From: Robinsoniella peoriensis
GTDB taxonomy: Bacteria > Bacillota > Clostridia > Lachnospirales > Lachnospiraceae
Reading direction: 5' to 3' (one strand)
Assembly (NCBI RefSeq): GCF_042680125.1
Contig: NZ_JBHTNY010000004.1
Length of the DNA stretch: 64,000 nt
Part shown: positions 1 through 10,500 of the stretch, piece by piece
Layout of the letters: each line of letters begins with the position of its first letter
Numbering within the stretch: position 1 is the stretch's first letter
Notes under the pieces: model-generated
What the model was told of the DNA's origin: nothing
The model's database searches: none
What the model saw: only the letters and a program-made list of their open reading frames with translations
Program-made: the position numbers and the translations under genes

Positions 1-120
1 GGAAGGTTAGAAAATGCCAGTTCTGCGGTAAGCCTTCCAAACCAATGTCCTGGTCCGCCCCCTTCTCTTTCCGTACACTACCTACATCTACAAAGCGTCT
101 TAATCAGCTAAACCCAAATT
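1..120 (-). repeat. Partial copy of dispersed MITE-like element
   Basis: This stretch aligns in reverse orientation to the left part of the element at 56899-57198. Shared blocks include CAGTTCTGCGGTAAGCCTTCC, GGTCCGCCCCCTTCTCTTTCC, ATCTACAAAGCGTCT and the terminal AAACCCAAAT, in the same order with small differences between them. The outer end (about 110-119) matches the terminal inverted repeat of the full copy. The remainder of the element lies upstream of the window. No coding sequence was seen in it. It sits just upstream of the addB promoter. Confidence 0.75.
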
Positions 121-187
121 TAAACCTTGAATTATCCAAAGTAGTGTTAGCACCCATTTTAAAATTCCCATAGTATTTGAAAAAAGG

Positions 188-217
188 TTGCCAAATACCG
201 GCCTGACGGGTTAGAAT
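188..217 (+). promoter_or_regulatory. Putative sigma-A promoter of addAB
   Basis: TTGCCA (188-193) and TAGAAT (212-217) are separated by 18 bases, about 30 bases before the addB start. Each hexamer has one mismatch to consensus. Assigned from sequence pattern only. Confidence 0.5.
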
Positions 218-248
218 TGACTATAAATGAAACTTGGAGGGTCTATTT

Positions 249-3200
249 ATGTCATTACAATTAATCCTGGGAAATTCCGGAAGCGGAAAGTCCTATGAAC
301 TATATAATAAGGTAATTGAAGCTTCTATCGCTGATCCAAAGGGGCATTTTATCGTGATTGTACCGGAACAGTTTACTATGCAGACCCAGAAAGAGCTAGT
401 CAGCCTTCATCCCAGAAAAGGGATTTTGAATATAGATGTGCTTAGTTTTCAGAGACTCGCGTACCGCATATTTGAGGAACTGGGATCGGATAAACGTACG
501 GTTCTGGAAGAGACCGGGAAGAATCTGCTGCTGCGTAAAGTTGCAATCGAGAAAAAAGATGAACTTCAGGTGCTGGGGGCTCATTTAAATAAGCTTGGCT
601 ATATCACTCAGATGAAATCTATGATATCGGAGCTGACCCAATATGATGTGACCATGGATAAGATGGATCAGATGATCGCTGCTGCCGGAGAAAAAAAGCA
701 GCTGTATTATAAACTGCAGGATGTGGGTATTTTGTATGCCGGATTCCGGGAAAAACTGCAGGGGCAGTATATTACGGCAGAAGAAGTGCTGGAAGCCCTT
801 TGCCAGGTGGCTGACCGGTCTGAGATTTTAAAGGGCAGCGTACTTGCATTGGACGGTTTTACCGGATTTACCCCGATTCAGCAAAAATTATTGGAGCGGC
901 TTATGGTGCTGGCAAAGAGGGTCATGGTGACCATAACTATGGATGCCAATGAAAATCCTTTTAAAATTTATGGAGAACATGAGCTTTTTTATCTGAGTAA
1001 GAAAACGATCCGCAGCCTGACTAAAATTGCAAAAGAAAAGCATGTAGAGATATCAGATCCGGTTTTACTGGGAAAGGGGCAGGTTTATCGTTTTAAAGAT
1101 ACCCCGGTACTGGGATTTCTGGAACAGAACCTTTTTCGGAGAAGGAGAGGGAAATACGAGTTCCCCATTGATGAAATTTCTATTCACAATGCCAAAAATC
1201 CAACGGAAGAGGCTAATTTTGTGGCGCGCACGATTAAGCAGCTTACAGGTGCAGGGTACCGCTATCAGGATATCGCGGTAATCACCGGGGATATGGCGGC
1301 TTACAGCAGTTATATCCGTAAAGTTTTTGAAGCCTGCCGGATTCCGTGTTTTATTGATGAGACTAAGACTATTTTGTTAAATCCTTTCATAGAATTTATC
1401 CGTGCGGCTTTGGAGCTGGTGCAGAAAAACTATTCTTATGAAAGTGTATTTCGTCTGATGCGCACCGGGCTTTGTGATGTGTCACGGGAGGAAACGGATC
1501 TGCTGGAAAATTATATACTGGCGGCAGGTGTGCGGGGGTATAATAAATGGCAGAAACCATTTGAAAAAGTTACCCAGCGAAATGATGAACAGGTGTTAGA
1601 ACAGTGTAACGAAATCCGTGCAGCCCTTATGGAGAAGCTGGTGCCATTTACTAAGGTGCTGAAAAATAAAAATGCTACCGTAGCCAAATGTACGGCGGCT
1701 TTGTATGAGTTTATTGTTTCCTGTGATATTCAGCGTAAGCTAACGATTTATGAAGAGGAATTCAAAGAGCAGAACCGGTTGGATATGGCAAAAGAATATA
1801 GTCAGATCTATGGGATTGTGATGAATCTTCTGGATAAATTAGTGGAACTTCTGGGGGAGGAGTGCTTATCCTTAAAGGATTTTGCTCAGATTCTGGATGC
1901 CGGTTTTGAAGAAGCAAAGGTAGGAATTATTCCCCCTGCGGTAGATCAGGTTGTAGTTGGTGATATTGAGCGAACGAGGTTAAAAGCCATAAAGGCGCTC
2001 TTTTTTGTAGGGCTTAATGATGGCTGGGTGCCAAAAGCAGGAGGAACAGGGGGGATATTATCTGACCTGGAACGAAATGCCCTGGAATTAAGCGGTGTGG
2101 AACTGGCTCCTACCGCAAGGGAAAATATGTATACGCAGAAGTTTTATCTATACCTGAATTTAACAAAGCCTTCCAGCCGGCTGTATTTGTCTTACAGCAA
2201 AGTGGATTCAGATGGAAAGACACTCCGTCCCTCTTACGTGCTGCATGATATGGCAAGACTGTTTCCGGCGGTGCCCCAAAAGGATGAAGACCTGTACGAC
2301 AGCATGCTGGACCGGGTGGCATCACCTGGCAGCGGAATTCCGTATCTGATAGAGGGACTGCGCAATATCAGGGAAGGACGTCCCATGCCGGTGGATGAAT
2401 GGATGGTGATGTTTGACTGGTATAATCAGAATGAAAATTACAGGAAGAAGATAGAAGGCCTGGTGGATGCCGCATTTTATAAGCGGAAGGATGAAGGGCT
2501 TCCAAAGGCAGTGGCTTCTTCCCTCTATGGAAGTGTGCTGGAAAACAGCGTAACCAGACTGGAACGATTTGCAGCCTGTGCATTTTCGCATTTTCTGATG
2601 TATGGACTGGACTTAAAGGAGCGGGAAACTTATCTGTTCCGGCCGATGGATATGGGGAATATCTTTCACCGGGTGATCGAGCTGTTTTCCAAAAAGGTGG
2701 AACACAGCCAATACAACTGGTTCAGTCTGCCGGAAGAAATAAGGGATTCCATGATTGAAGAAACGGTAGAGGAAGTTTCGTCTGAATATGGGGCAAAGAT
2801 TCTCTACAGCTCTGCGCGGAATGAATATGCCATCGAGCGGATGAAGCGCATTATGCGCCGCACGGTGTGGGCACTACATGAACAGATTAAAGCCGGGACA
2901 TTTGTGCCCAGCAATTACGAGGTATCTTTCTCCATGGTGGAGGATCTGGAAGCAGTCAATATTTCGCTGACAGAGGAGGACAAGATGAAGCTTCGTGGCA
3001 GGATTGACCGGACTGATGTGAAGGTGGAAGAGGATGAAGTATTTGTGAAGGTAATCGATTATAAGTCTGGAAATACAAGTTTTGATCTGGTTGCACTGTA
3101 TTATGGACTCCAATTGCAGCTGGTGGTTTATCTCAATGCAGCAATGGAACTGGAACAGCGGATTTATCCAGATAAGGAAATTGTACCCGCGGGAATCTTC

Positions 3201-3686
3201 TATTACAATATGCAGGATCCCATGCTGGACCGTGAAGGGGGAGATACGCAGGAAATCATTAATCAGAAAATCCTGAAAAAACTCCGGCTGGACGGACTTG
3301 TGAATGATCGCAGAGAAATCATTGAGAATCTGGATACTCAGATTGGAAAAGATTCCAGCGTTATACCGGTTTCCTATAATAAGGATGGCAGTCCCTCGAA
3401 AGCATCCAGTATTGCCAGCAGGGAACAGTTTGGACAGATTTCTAAGTTTGTCAATGATAAGATTACGGAGATTGGAAAACAGATTGTAGACGGGCACATG
3501 GAAGCTCTTCCCTATGAGCGAAAGGACAAGACCGCCTGTGATTACTGCATATACCGGGAGATTTGCGGATTTGATGTGAGAATACCGGGCACCCGTTATA
3601 ATCGTTTAAAAGAATATAAGCCGGACGAAATATGGAAAAAAATAAGCGGGCAGACGCAAGCCGAAGCAGAAAGTGAGGAAAGGTAA
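249..3686 (+). CDS. addB: ATP-dependent helicase/nuclease subunit B, AddB
   Basis: AddB is the partner of AddA in the helicase-nuclease that resects DNA double-strand breaks for RecA loading; it supplies the second nuclease site. The ATG at 249 is preferred over the TTG at 234 because TTGGAGG (234-240) is the ribosome site. The 1145-residue length fits the family. A Walker-type GNSGSGKS lies near residue 12. The C-terminal RecB-like nuclease motif VIDYKSG has D937 and K939. Four cysteines placed as in the AddB iron-sulfur cluster are visible: C777, then C1097, C1100 and C1106 in CDYCIYREIC. The stop is two bases before addA, so the two genes form an operon. The reading frame is intact. Confidence 0.97.
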   Translation: MSLQLILGNSGSGKSYELYNKVIEASIADPKGHFIVIVPEQFTMQTQKELVSLHPRKGILNIDVLSFQRLAYRIFEELGSDKRTVLEETGKNLLLRKVAIEKKDELQVLGAHLNKLGYITQMKSMISELTQYDVTMDKMDQMIAAAGEKKQLYYKLQDVGILYAGFREKLQGQYITAEEVLEALCQVADRSEILKGSVLALDGFTGFTPIQQKLLERLMVLAKRVMVTITMDANENPFKIYGEHELFYLSKKTIRSLTKIAKEKHVEISDPVLLGKGQVYRFKDTPVLGFLEQNLFRRRRGKYEFPIDEISIHNAKNPTEEANFVARTIKQLTGAGYRYQDIAVITGDMAAYSSYIRKVFEACRIPCFIDETKTILLNPFIEFIRAALELVQKNYSYESVFRLMRTGLCDVSREETDLLENYILAAGVRGYNKWQKPFEKVTQRNDEQVLEQCNEIRAALMEKLVPFTKVLKNKNATVAKCTAALYEFIVSCDIQRKLTIYEEEFKEQNRLDMAKEYSQIYGIVMNLLDKLVELLGEECLSLKDFAQILDAGFEEAKVGIIPPAVDQVVVGDIERTRLKAIKALFFVGLNDGWVPKAGGTGGILSDLERNALELSGVELAPTARENMYTQKFYLYLNLTKPSSRLYLSYSKVDSDGKTLRPSYVLHDMARLFPAVPQKDEDLYDSMLDRVASPGSGIPYLIEGLRNIREGRPMPVDEWMVMFDWYNQNENYRKKIEGLVDAAFYKRKDEGLPKAVASSLYGSVLENSVTRLERFAACAFSHFLMYGLDLKERETYLFRPMDMGNIFHRVIELFSKKVEHSQYNWFSLPEEIRDSMIEETVEEVSSEYGAKILYSSARNEYAIERMKRIMRRTVWALHEQIKAGTFVPSNYEVSFSMVEDLEAVNISLTEEDKMKLRGRIDRTDVKVEEDEVFVKVIDYKSGNTSFDLVALYYGLQLQLVVYLNAAMELEQRIYPDKEIVPAGIFYYNMQDPMLDREGGDTQEIINQKILKKLRLDGLVNDRREIIENLDTQIGKDSSVIPVSYNKDGSPSKASSIASREQFGQISKFVNDKITEIGKQIVDGHMEALPYERKDKTACDYCIYREICGFDVRIPGTRYNRLKEYKPDEIWKKISGQTQAEAESEER

Positions 3687-3688
3687 GC

Positions 3689-6600
3689 ATGGGAGTAGCA
3701 TGGACCGAAGACCAGCAAAAGGTCATAGACTTAAGAAATCGTAATATTCTGGTATCAGCGGCTGCGGGCTCAGGTAAAACTGCGGTGCTGGTGGAGCGTA
3801 TTGTAACCATGGTAACGGATAAAAAGCATCCGGTGGATATCGATGAGCTGCTGATTGTAACCTTTACCAAAGCGGCGGCAGGCGAGATGCGGGAACGTAT
3901 TGCAAAGGCACTGGACAATAAAGCAGCAGAAAATCCGATGGATGTACATTTGGAACGCCAGCTTACGCTGGTGCATAATGCTCAGATTACCACTATTGAC
4001 AGCTTTTGCCAGTATGTTATCCGTAATCATTTTCATGCAATCGGACTGGATCCCGGATTCCGTGTAGCGGATGAAGGAGAGCTGAAGCTTTTAAAAAGAG
4101 ATGTGGCAGAGCAGTTAATTGAAGACTGTTATGAGAAAAAGGAAGAGGCATTTCTGAAATTTATTGAATGCTATGCATCCGGAAAAAATGATCAGGGGAT
4201 TGAAGACCTGATTTTTGGACTCTACAATTTCTCTATGAGCTATCCCTGGCCGGAAAAATGGCTGCAGCAATGCAAGAAAGCTTATGAAATAGAATCTGCG
4301 GAAGAATTTTTGCAGTCGGACTGGCTGAAGAAATTAACCGATAACCTGAAGCGCCAGCTAAAGGACATAGAAGAGAAGACAGAAGAGGCACTTCGCATTG
4401 TCAGGGCGGAAGATGGACCTTATATGTATGAAGATGCTTTATGCCAGGATCAGGCGATGATCCGGAAGATACGTCAGGCAGATAATTACCGGGATTACGC
4501 ACAGGCATTTGCAGCAATGGGTAAATACGCCAGACTCTCCACAAAAAAGGATGAAGCTGTCTCTGAAAATAAGAAAGAACAGGTAAAAGCAATCCGGGAA
4601 CAGGTGAAAAAAAGCCTGAAGGGACTGCAGGAGCAGTACTTTTTTGGTGATTTAGAATCCGTGATTTCCGATATGCAGGAAAGCCGGGAAGTCATGGGCG
4701 TGCTGATTGATCTGGCATGTGAATTTACGGAGCGTTATGCACAGAAAAAAAGAGAAAAAAACGTGGTGGATTTTAGTGATCTGGAACATTTTGCCCTGGA
4801 TATTCTCGTAGAGGATAAGGAAGGGGAAGCGGTGCCTACACAGACTGCAAAGGATCTGGCAGAACATTATGAAGAAATTCTGATTGATGAATACCAGGAC
4901 AGCAACCTGGTCCAGGAATTGATCCTGACCAGCATATCTAAGAAATGTTTGGGAAAATATAATATTTTTATGGTAGGGGATGTCAAGCAGAGTATTTACC
5001 GGTTCCGACTGGCAAGGCCGGAATTGTTTATGGAAAAATATGATACGTATCCTGTCACTGACAATATATGCCAGAGGATTGACCTGCATAAGAATTTCCG
5101 AAGCAGAAGCCAGGTATTGGTCAGTGTAAACTATATCTTTGAGCAGATTATGGCAAGATATCTTGGAAATATCCAGTATGATGCAGATGCGGCCCTTTAT
5201 CCGGGCGCAGATTTTCCCGAAAAGCAAAATGAGGTGGATGATTTTACGAATACGGAGATGCTCCTGGTAGATCTGGATACGTTGGATGAGGTAGTAGAGG
5301 ATGTAGAAGAGAATGCCAGAGAACTGGAAGCCAGAGCCATTGGCAACCGCATTCTGGAGATTGTTGGAAAAGAAGAAGTGCTGGATAAATCTACCGGAAT
5401 TTACCGAAAAGCCAGATATGGGGATATTGTGATACTTTTGCGTACCATTTCAGGATGGGCGGATTCTTTTGCAAGAGTTTTGGAAAGTCAGGGAATACCG
5501 GCATATACCGGATCACAGACCGGATATTTTTCAACGGTTGAGATACAGACGATTCTGGCATTTCTGAAGATTGCAGACAATCCAAGACAGGAAATTCCCA
5601 TGGCGGCAGTTCTGAAGTCTCCGATTGGAGGACTGGATGCCAGGGAACTGGCGGCTATCAAAAGTGCAAACCCGGATATGCCATTTTACGAATGCTGCAG
5701 GCTGTATGCAGCTGAGACAGCAGAAGAGGACAATGATCATTCTTTCCTGAAAGAAAAGTTAAAGAAATTTTTCGAAATGCTGGATCATTTCCGTATGCTG
5801 GTACCCTATACACCTATGCATGAACTTTTGTGGCAGGTGCTGGAGATCACCGGATACGGGGACTATGCAGCTGCAATGCCTGGAGGAGAACAGCGTACTG
5901 CAAATCTGAAAATGCTGGTGGAGAAAGCCATGACCTATGAGACTACCAGCTACCGGGGGTTGTTTAACTTTATCCGGTATATCGAGAATTTACAGAAATA
6001 CAATGTAGATTACGGCGAGGCGAGCACTGTGGGGGAACAGGAAGATACGGTACGTATAATGAGTATCCATAAAAGTAAGGGACTGGAGTTTCCGATTGTG
6101 TTTGCAGGAGGAATGGGCAAGACATTTAACCAGCAGGACAGCAGGAGCAGAGTGCTGCTGCATCCGGAGCTTGGAATTGGCTGTGATTATATTGATCCCG
6201 TTCTCCGTGTAAAAAGCCCGACCCTTTTGAAGAAAACCATACAGAGGGAAACCATCAATGAGAACCTGGGAGAAGAGCTGCGTGTATTGTATGTGGCTTT
6301 CACAAGAGCAAAAGAAAAGCTGATTATGACCGGTGCAGTAACCAGGATCGCCGATAAGATAAAAAAATGGAGCCAGATCTGCCGCAGGGAAGAGGAAAAA
6401 CTATCTTTTACCGAGTTATCAGGTGCATCTGCCTATCTGGACTGGGTGATGCCTGCACTTATGCGCCACAAGTCCGCCCGGGAGCTTTTGGAAGCCTATG
6501 GGTTTACCAATAACCCGGCACATGAGCTGTATCAAAAAGAAGCATACTTTTCCATCCGGGTATGTCCGGTGAAAGAGCTGGTCACGAGAGAGGCGGCTCA

Positions 6601-7447
6601 TCAAATGGCAATTAAAGTTTCCAAAGAAGAACTTTTGGAACGGGGACACCGGATGCTGAGTGAAGAACAGCTGGAAGCCTTGAATATGCGTATGGATCCG
6701 TTATATCCCTATGAACAGGATGCGGATATTCATGGTAAAATTACGGTTTCCGAACTTAAAAAATACAGTCAGTCAATGGATAATCTGCTGAGTATGGGGG
6801 AAGAAGAATTTTCTATTTACGAAGAACCGGATATTGTTCCTTTCATACCCCGGTTTATGCAGCAGAAAACCGAAGTACCCGGAGCAGTACGTGGTACGGC
6901 ATATCATAAACTTTTAGAGGAACTGGACTTTGCCGCAGCTTCCAGCGGTAAGAAACTGGATGAACAGATTGAACGGCTCCTGGAAGAAGGAAAGATGACC
7001 GGAGAGGAAATAGATCTGATTGATAAAAGGAAGATGGTCCGCTTTGCCAATTCGGTTCTGGGAAAACGGATGGCAAAGGCCGAACAGAAGGGGAATCTGT
7101 ACCGGGAACAACAGTTTGTCCTGGGGGTTCCGGCATCTGAAATAAGAGCACTTTCAGGCCGTTTACCCGGGCAGTATCATAATCCGGCCTGCGATATGCC
7201 TGGGGATAATGAAGAAATTGTATTGATTCAGGGTATCATTGATGCATTTTTTTACGAAGATGAGGCAATAATTCTGGTTGACTATAAGACGGATTATGTA
7301 CCGGATGACCATGCCGAAATACTGGTGGATAAATATAAGATCCAGCTGGACTGCTATGCCCGGGCATTGGAACGTATGACCCGGAAAAAGGTGAAGGAGA
7401 AAATTCTTTATTCCTTCTGGATGCAGAAGGGAATCCGGATCAAATAA
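3689..7447 (+). CDS. addA: ATP-dependent helicase/nuclease subunit A, AddA
   Basis: AddA is the UvrD/Rep-type motor and first nuclease subunit of the AddAB recombination complex. The 1252-residue protein starts right after addB. It shows a Walker A AAAGSGKT (K30), a Walker B LIDEYQDS (D400, E401), the helicase motif VGDVKQSIYRFR, and the late helicase motifs SIHKSKGLEFP and LYVAFTRAKEKL. At the C-terminus the RecB-family nuclease motif LVDYKTDYV has D1198 and K1200. Length and domain order match Firmicute AddA. Tight spacing to addB implies translational coupling. No defects were seen. Confidence 0.98.
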   Translation: MGVAWTEDQQKVIDLRNRNILVSAAAGSGKTAVLVERIVTMVTDKKHPVDIDELLIVTFTKAAAGEMRERIAKALDNKAAENPMDVHLERQLTLVHNAQITTIDSFCQYVIRNHFHAIGLDPGFRVADEGELKLLKRDVAEQLIEDCYEKKEEAFLKFIECYASGKNDQGIEDLIFGLYNFSMSYPWPEKWLQQCKKAYEIESAEEFLQSDWLKKLTDNLKRQLKDIEEKTEEALRIVRAEDGPYMYEDALCQDQAMIRKIRQADNYRDYAQAFAAMGKYARLSTKKDEAVSENKKEQVKAIREQVKKSLKGLQEQYFFGDLESVISDMQESREVMGVLIDLACEFTERYAQKKREKNVVDFSDLEHFALDILVEDKEGEAVPTQTAKDLAEHYEEILIDEYQDSNLVQELILTSISKKCLGKYNIFMVGDVKQSIYRFRLARPELFMEKYDTYPVTDNICQRIDLHKNFRSRSQVLVSVNYIFEQIMARYLGNIQYDADAALYPGADFPEKQNEVDDFTNTEMLLVDLDTLDEVVEDVEENARELEARAIGNRILEIVGKEEVLDKSTGIYRKARYGDIVILLRTISGWADSFARVLESQGIPAYTGSQTGYFSTVEIQTILAFLKIADNPRQEIPMAAVLKSPIGGLDARELAAIKSANPDMPFYECCRLYAAETAEEDNDHSFLKEKLKKFFEMLDHFRMLVPYTPMHELLWQVLEITGYGDYAAAMPGGEQRTANLKMLVEKAMTYETTSYRGLFNFIRYIENLQKYNVDYGEASTVGEQEDTVRIMSIHKSKGLEFPIVFAGGMGKTFNQQDSRSRVLLHPELGIGCDYIDPVLRVKSPTLLKKTIQRETINENLGEELRVLYVAFTRAKEKLIMTGAVTRIADKIKKWSQICRREEEKLSFTELSGASAYLDWVMPALMRHKSARELLEAYGFTNNPAHELYQKEAYFSIRVCPVKELVTREAAHQMAIKVSKEELLERGHRMLSEEQLEALNMRMDPLYPYEQDADIHGKITVSELKKYSQSMDNLLSMGEEEFSIYEEPDIVPFIPRFMQQKTEVPGAVRGTAYHKLLEELDFAAASSGKKLDEQIERLLEEGKMTGEEIDLIDKRKMVRFANSVLGKRMAKAEQKGNLYREQQFVLGVPASEIRALSGRLPGQYHNPACDMPGDNEEIVLIQGIIDAFFYEDEAIILVDYKTDYVPDDHAEILVDKYKIQLDCYARALERMTRKKVKEKILYSFWMQKGIRIK

Positions 7448-7514
7448 GAAGGGAGGGACCTTTTTGTTCCTTTCCATGTTAAGGAAGTTTTAAGGGGATT
7501 TCACACAATTATGG

Positions 7515-7543
7515 TTGATTTTTCAAATATCAAAAGCTATACT
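7515..7543 (+). promoter_or_regulatory. Putative promoter of gtrA-yfhO fusion
   Basis: TTGATT (7515-7520), a 17-base spacer and TATACT (7538-7543) lie 33 bases before the start codon at 7577. The pattern fits a sigma-A promoter with a weak -35. Confidence 0.5.
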
Positions 7544-7576
7544 TAACACGACAGTATTTTAAATGAGGAGTGCAAA

Positions 7577-10500
7577 ATGAACTGGATAAAAAAATTGTTT
7601 AAAAATCAGGCGGTCCGTTACATTTTCTTTGGCGGATGTACCACACTCGTTAACCTGGTTTCTTATACGCTTATGCGTACAGTATTGGGCATCGACATTA
7701 CTATAGCAGGCTTTATTTCTATATTGCTGTCGATTGCTTTTGCTTATGTGGTAAATAAGATTTTTGTTTTTGAAAGTAAAACGAATACCGTTTGGGAAGT
7801 TATTAAAGAATGTGCGCAGTTTGTAGGAATGCGGCTTTTGACCATGTATATTGAAGTGTTTGGGGTCCTTCTGCTGAGCTGTGTCTGGGGCATGAATGAT
7901 TTAATAGCCAAGCTGGTAATTCAGGTCGTAGTATTAGTATTAAATTATGTTTTCAGCAAAGCGTTTGTATTTAAAGAAAAAAAGGATATTTCTGAATTGA
8001 CGGAAAAAGAATTGAAGATCCGCAGGACAAAGAAATGGTGTGTCATTGCATCTGCGGGAATTCCGGCAATTGTTATGCTGATTGCATACATTGCGAATGG
8101 AGTATTTCCGTTTGGGGATCATGGTGTGTTGATTATTGATTCCCTGCATCAGTATCTCCCGTTTTTTACGGATTTTCATGACAAGCTCGCTGCCAGTGAG
8201 TCTTTACTTTATTCTTTTGGCGGAGGTCTGGGATATAATTTCTGGGCAACGTATGCTTATTATCTGGCAAGCCCGCTGAATTTCCTGATCGTATTATTCC
8301 CGGCAAGGAATATGATGGATGTGATGGCTTACCTGATCATTATCAAGATCGCTTTATGCGGGGGATGTTTTGGATATTACTTAACCACGCGCAATAAAGG
8401 GAAGAATTTTACTCCGGTAGTGTTTGCCGTAATGTATGCCCTCAGCAGCTTTATGATTGGATATTATTTCAATTTGATGTGGCTGGACAGCATTGCCCTT
8501 CTTCCTATTGTCATGCTCGGCATTGAACGGATTGTAAAAGGGGAAAGCGGAAGAACCTTTGGTCTTTCACTGTTCCTGGGGCTTTATTGTAATTATTATA
8601 TCGGATTTATGCTGTGTTTATTTTCCTGTCTATATTTTCTGGTACAGTGGATCGCAGCAAAGAGATTTACCATCAAGGCATTTTTTAAATCCGGAATTAA
8701 CTTTGCCTGGTATGCACTGCTCAGCGGTGGAATGGCAGCGCTTGTTCTGATGCCGGCATATAAGGCGCTGGGAATTACAGAATCCATGGATGACAATGGA
8801 TTTCCGGATAAGATCAAGTTCTTCACCAGTACCATCGATCAGCTCACCAGCCATTTTGCCTTTGTGGAGCCTATCAACATTGCGGACGACCAGGCTGGGG
8901 TAAATGCTTACTGCGGCGTCATTATACTGATCCTGGTAGTACTTTATCTGCTGGATAAAAAGGTGAGCCTGCGGGAACGAATTTCAAAAATTCTGCTCTG
9001 TGCACTTTTGGTGCTGAGTTTTAATTTCAATATGCTTAACTTTATATGGCATGGATTCCATACTCAGAACGGTCTGCCTAACCGTTTTTCATTTATTTAT
9101 ATCTGCTTAATTCTGATCATGGGGTATGAAGCTTTCACCCATGTGAAAAATATGCATGCAGTCAAAATTATAATATCCTGTCTTGTGCCCATTGGATTTG
9201 TGGTATACTGCATGATTACAAAAGCCGGGGAACGAGATATGTATGTTTATCTGGTAACGCTGGGACTGCTTGTGATTTACAGTATCCTGTTATTGCTCTA
9301 CCGCTTTATGAAACTTCGGGCGGTGGTTGTACAGAACGTGATTCTGGGTGTTATGCTGGCGGAGATGATCACAATGGGGATCTATGGTGTCTGCAGTAAT
9401 GGTACTGTTGGAAGAAGTACTTATCTGGATGAGCAGAGTGCCTATAAGAAATTAATGGCGGAGCAGGGAGATAAAGATTTCTACCGAAGTGAAATTGACA
9501 GTCAGAGAATGCGGAATGAAACGATGTTCATGGGCGGTAATGGTGTAGTGCTGTTTTCATCCACAATGCCGGCTGCTACGGTAAATATGTGCAAAGGTAT
9601 TGGTATGGAAGCCCGCACAAATAAGAATGGCTATAACGGTATGACAAAATTGTTTAATGATGTATTTGGAGTCCGTTATCTGGTTTCCAAAGCCGATTCA
9701 GATACTCTTTATAATATGAACCGCGTCGGTTATGAAGAGCCACTGGCCCTTTATAAAAATGAAAATGCATTGTCACTGGGCTTTATGGTGGATTCAGCCA
9801 TTAAGGACTGGCAGATTGAAGGACTGGTTCCTATGGAAATCCAGGATCAGTTTGCCGGATTGGCTACGGGCAGTGATCCGATGTATACTTTGAGAGAAGA
9901 GTACGACATTGAAGAAGGTCCCACATATATTATCCGTCTGTACCCGGGCGAACAGACCTATCTGGAAATGACCTCCAATGTGGAAAAACTGGTGATCAAG
10001 ACTCCACAGTATGAGAAGACGATTAACGGTTATAACACCAATCTCTTTGATCTGGGAAGAGTAACCGAGGATGGCAAAGCTAACGTGACCATCACTTATA
10101 AAGAAGGAAACGAAAATCCGGTTGGAGTCCGTGTCTATACCTGCAAGGATGAAGATTATGCGAAGATGTATGAAAAACTTTCAGCAAACCAGATGAATGT
10201 AACAACGGCGGAAGATGGAAAAATAAGAGGCAATATTGATGTGAAAACAGCAGGAACCCTGCTTACCTCCATTCCATATGATACCGGCTGGAAAGTAATG
10301 GTGGATGGAAAAGAAATCGAAACGTATGCTGTTGGTACCGCGCTCATGGGATTTGACCTGAATGAGGGCGCACACGAGATTACTATGGACTTTACGCCGG
10401 AAGGATTATGGTCCGGAAGCTTTATCAGCATTGCCAGCATTGTTCTGTTTATGGTTACAATTATGCTGGAAGGAAGAAGCAGAAGGAAAAAAGGCATAAT

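Noticed and set aside
2874..3497. 207-codon open frame on the minus strand inside addB
   Set aside because: Antisense shadow of a well-supported gene; composition and lack of a ribosome site do not fit a protein.
4652..5227. 191-codon minus-strand frame inside addA
   Set aside because: Shadow of the addA coding frame; no motif and no upstream ribosome site.
7455..7490. Possible terminator after addA
   Set aside because: GGGAGGGAC and GTTCCTTTCC pair only with several wobbles, and the T-run lies in the loop; not convincing.
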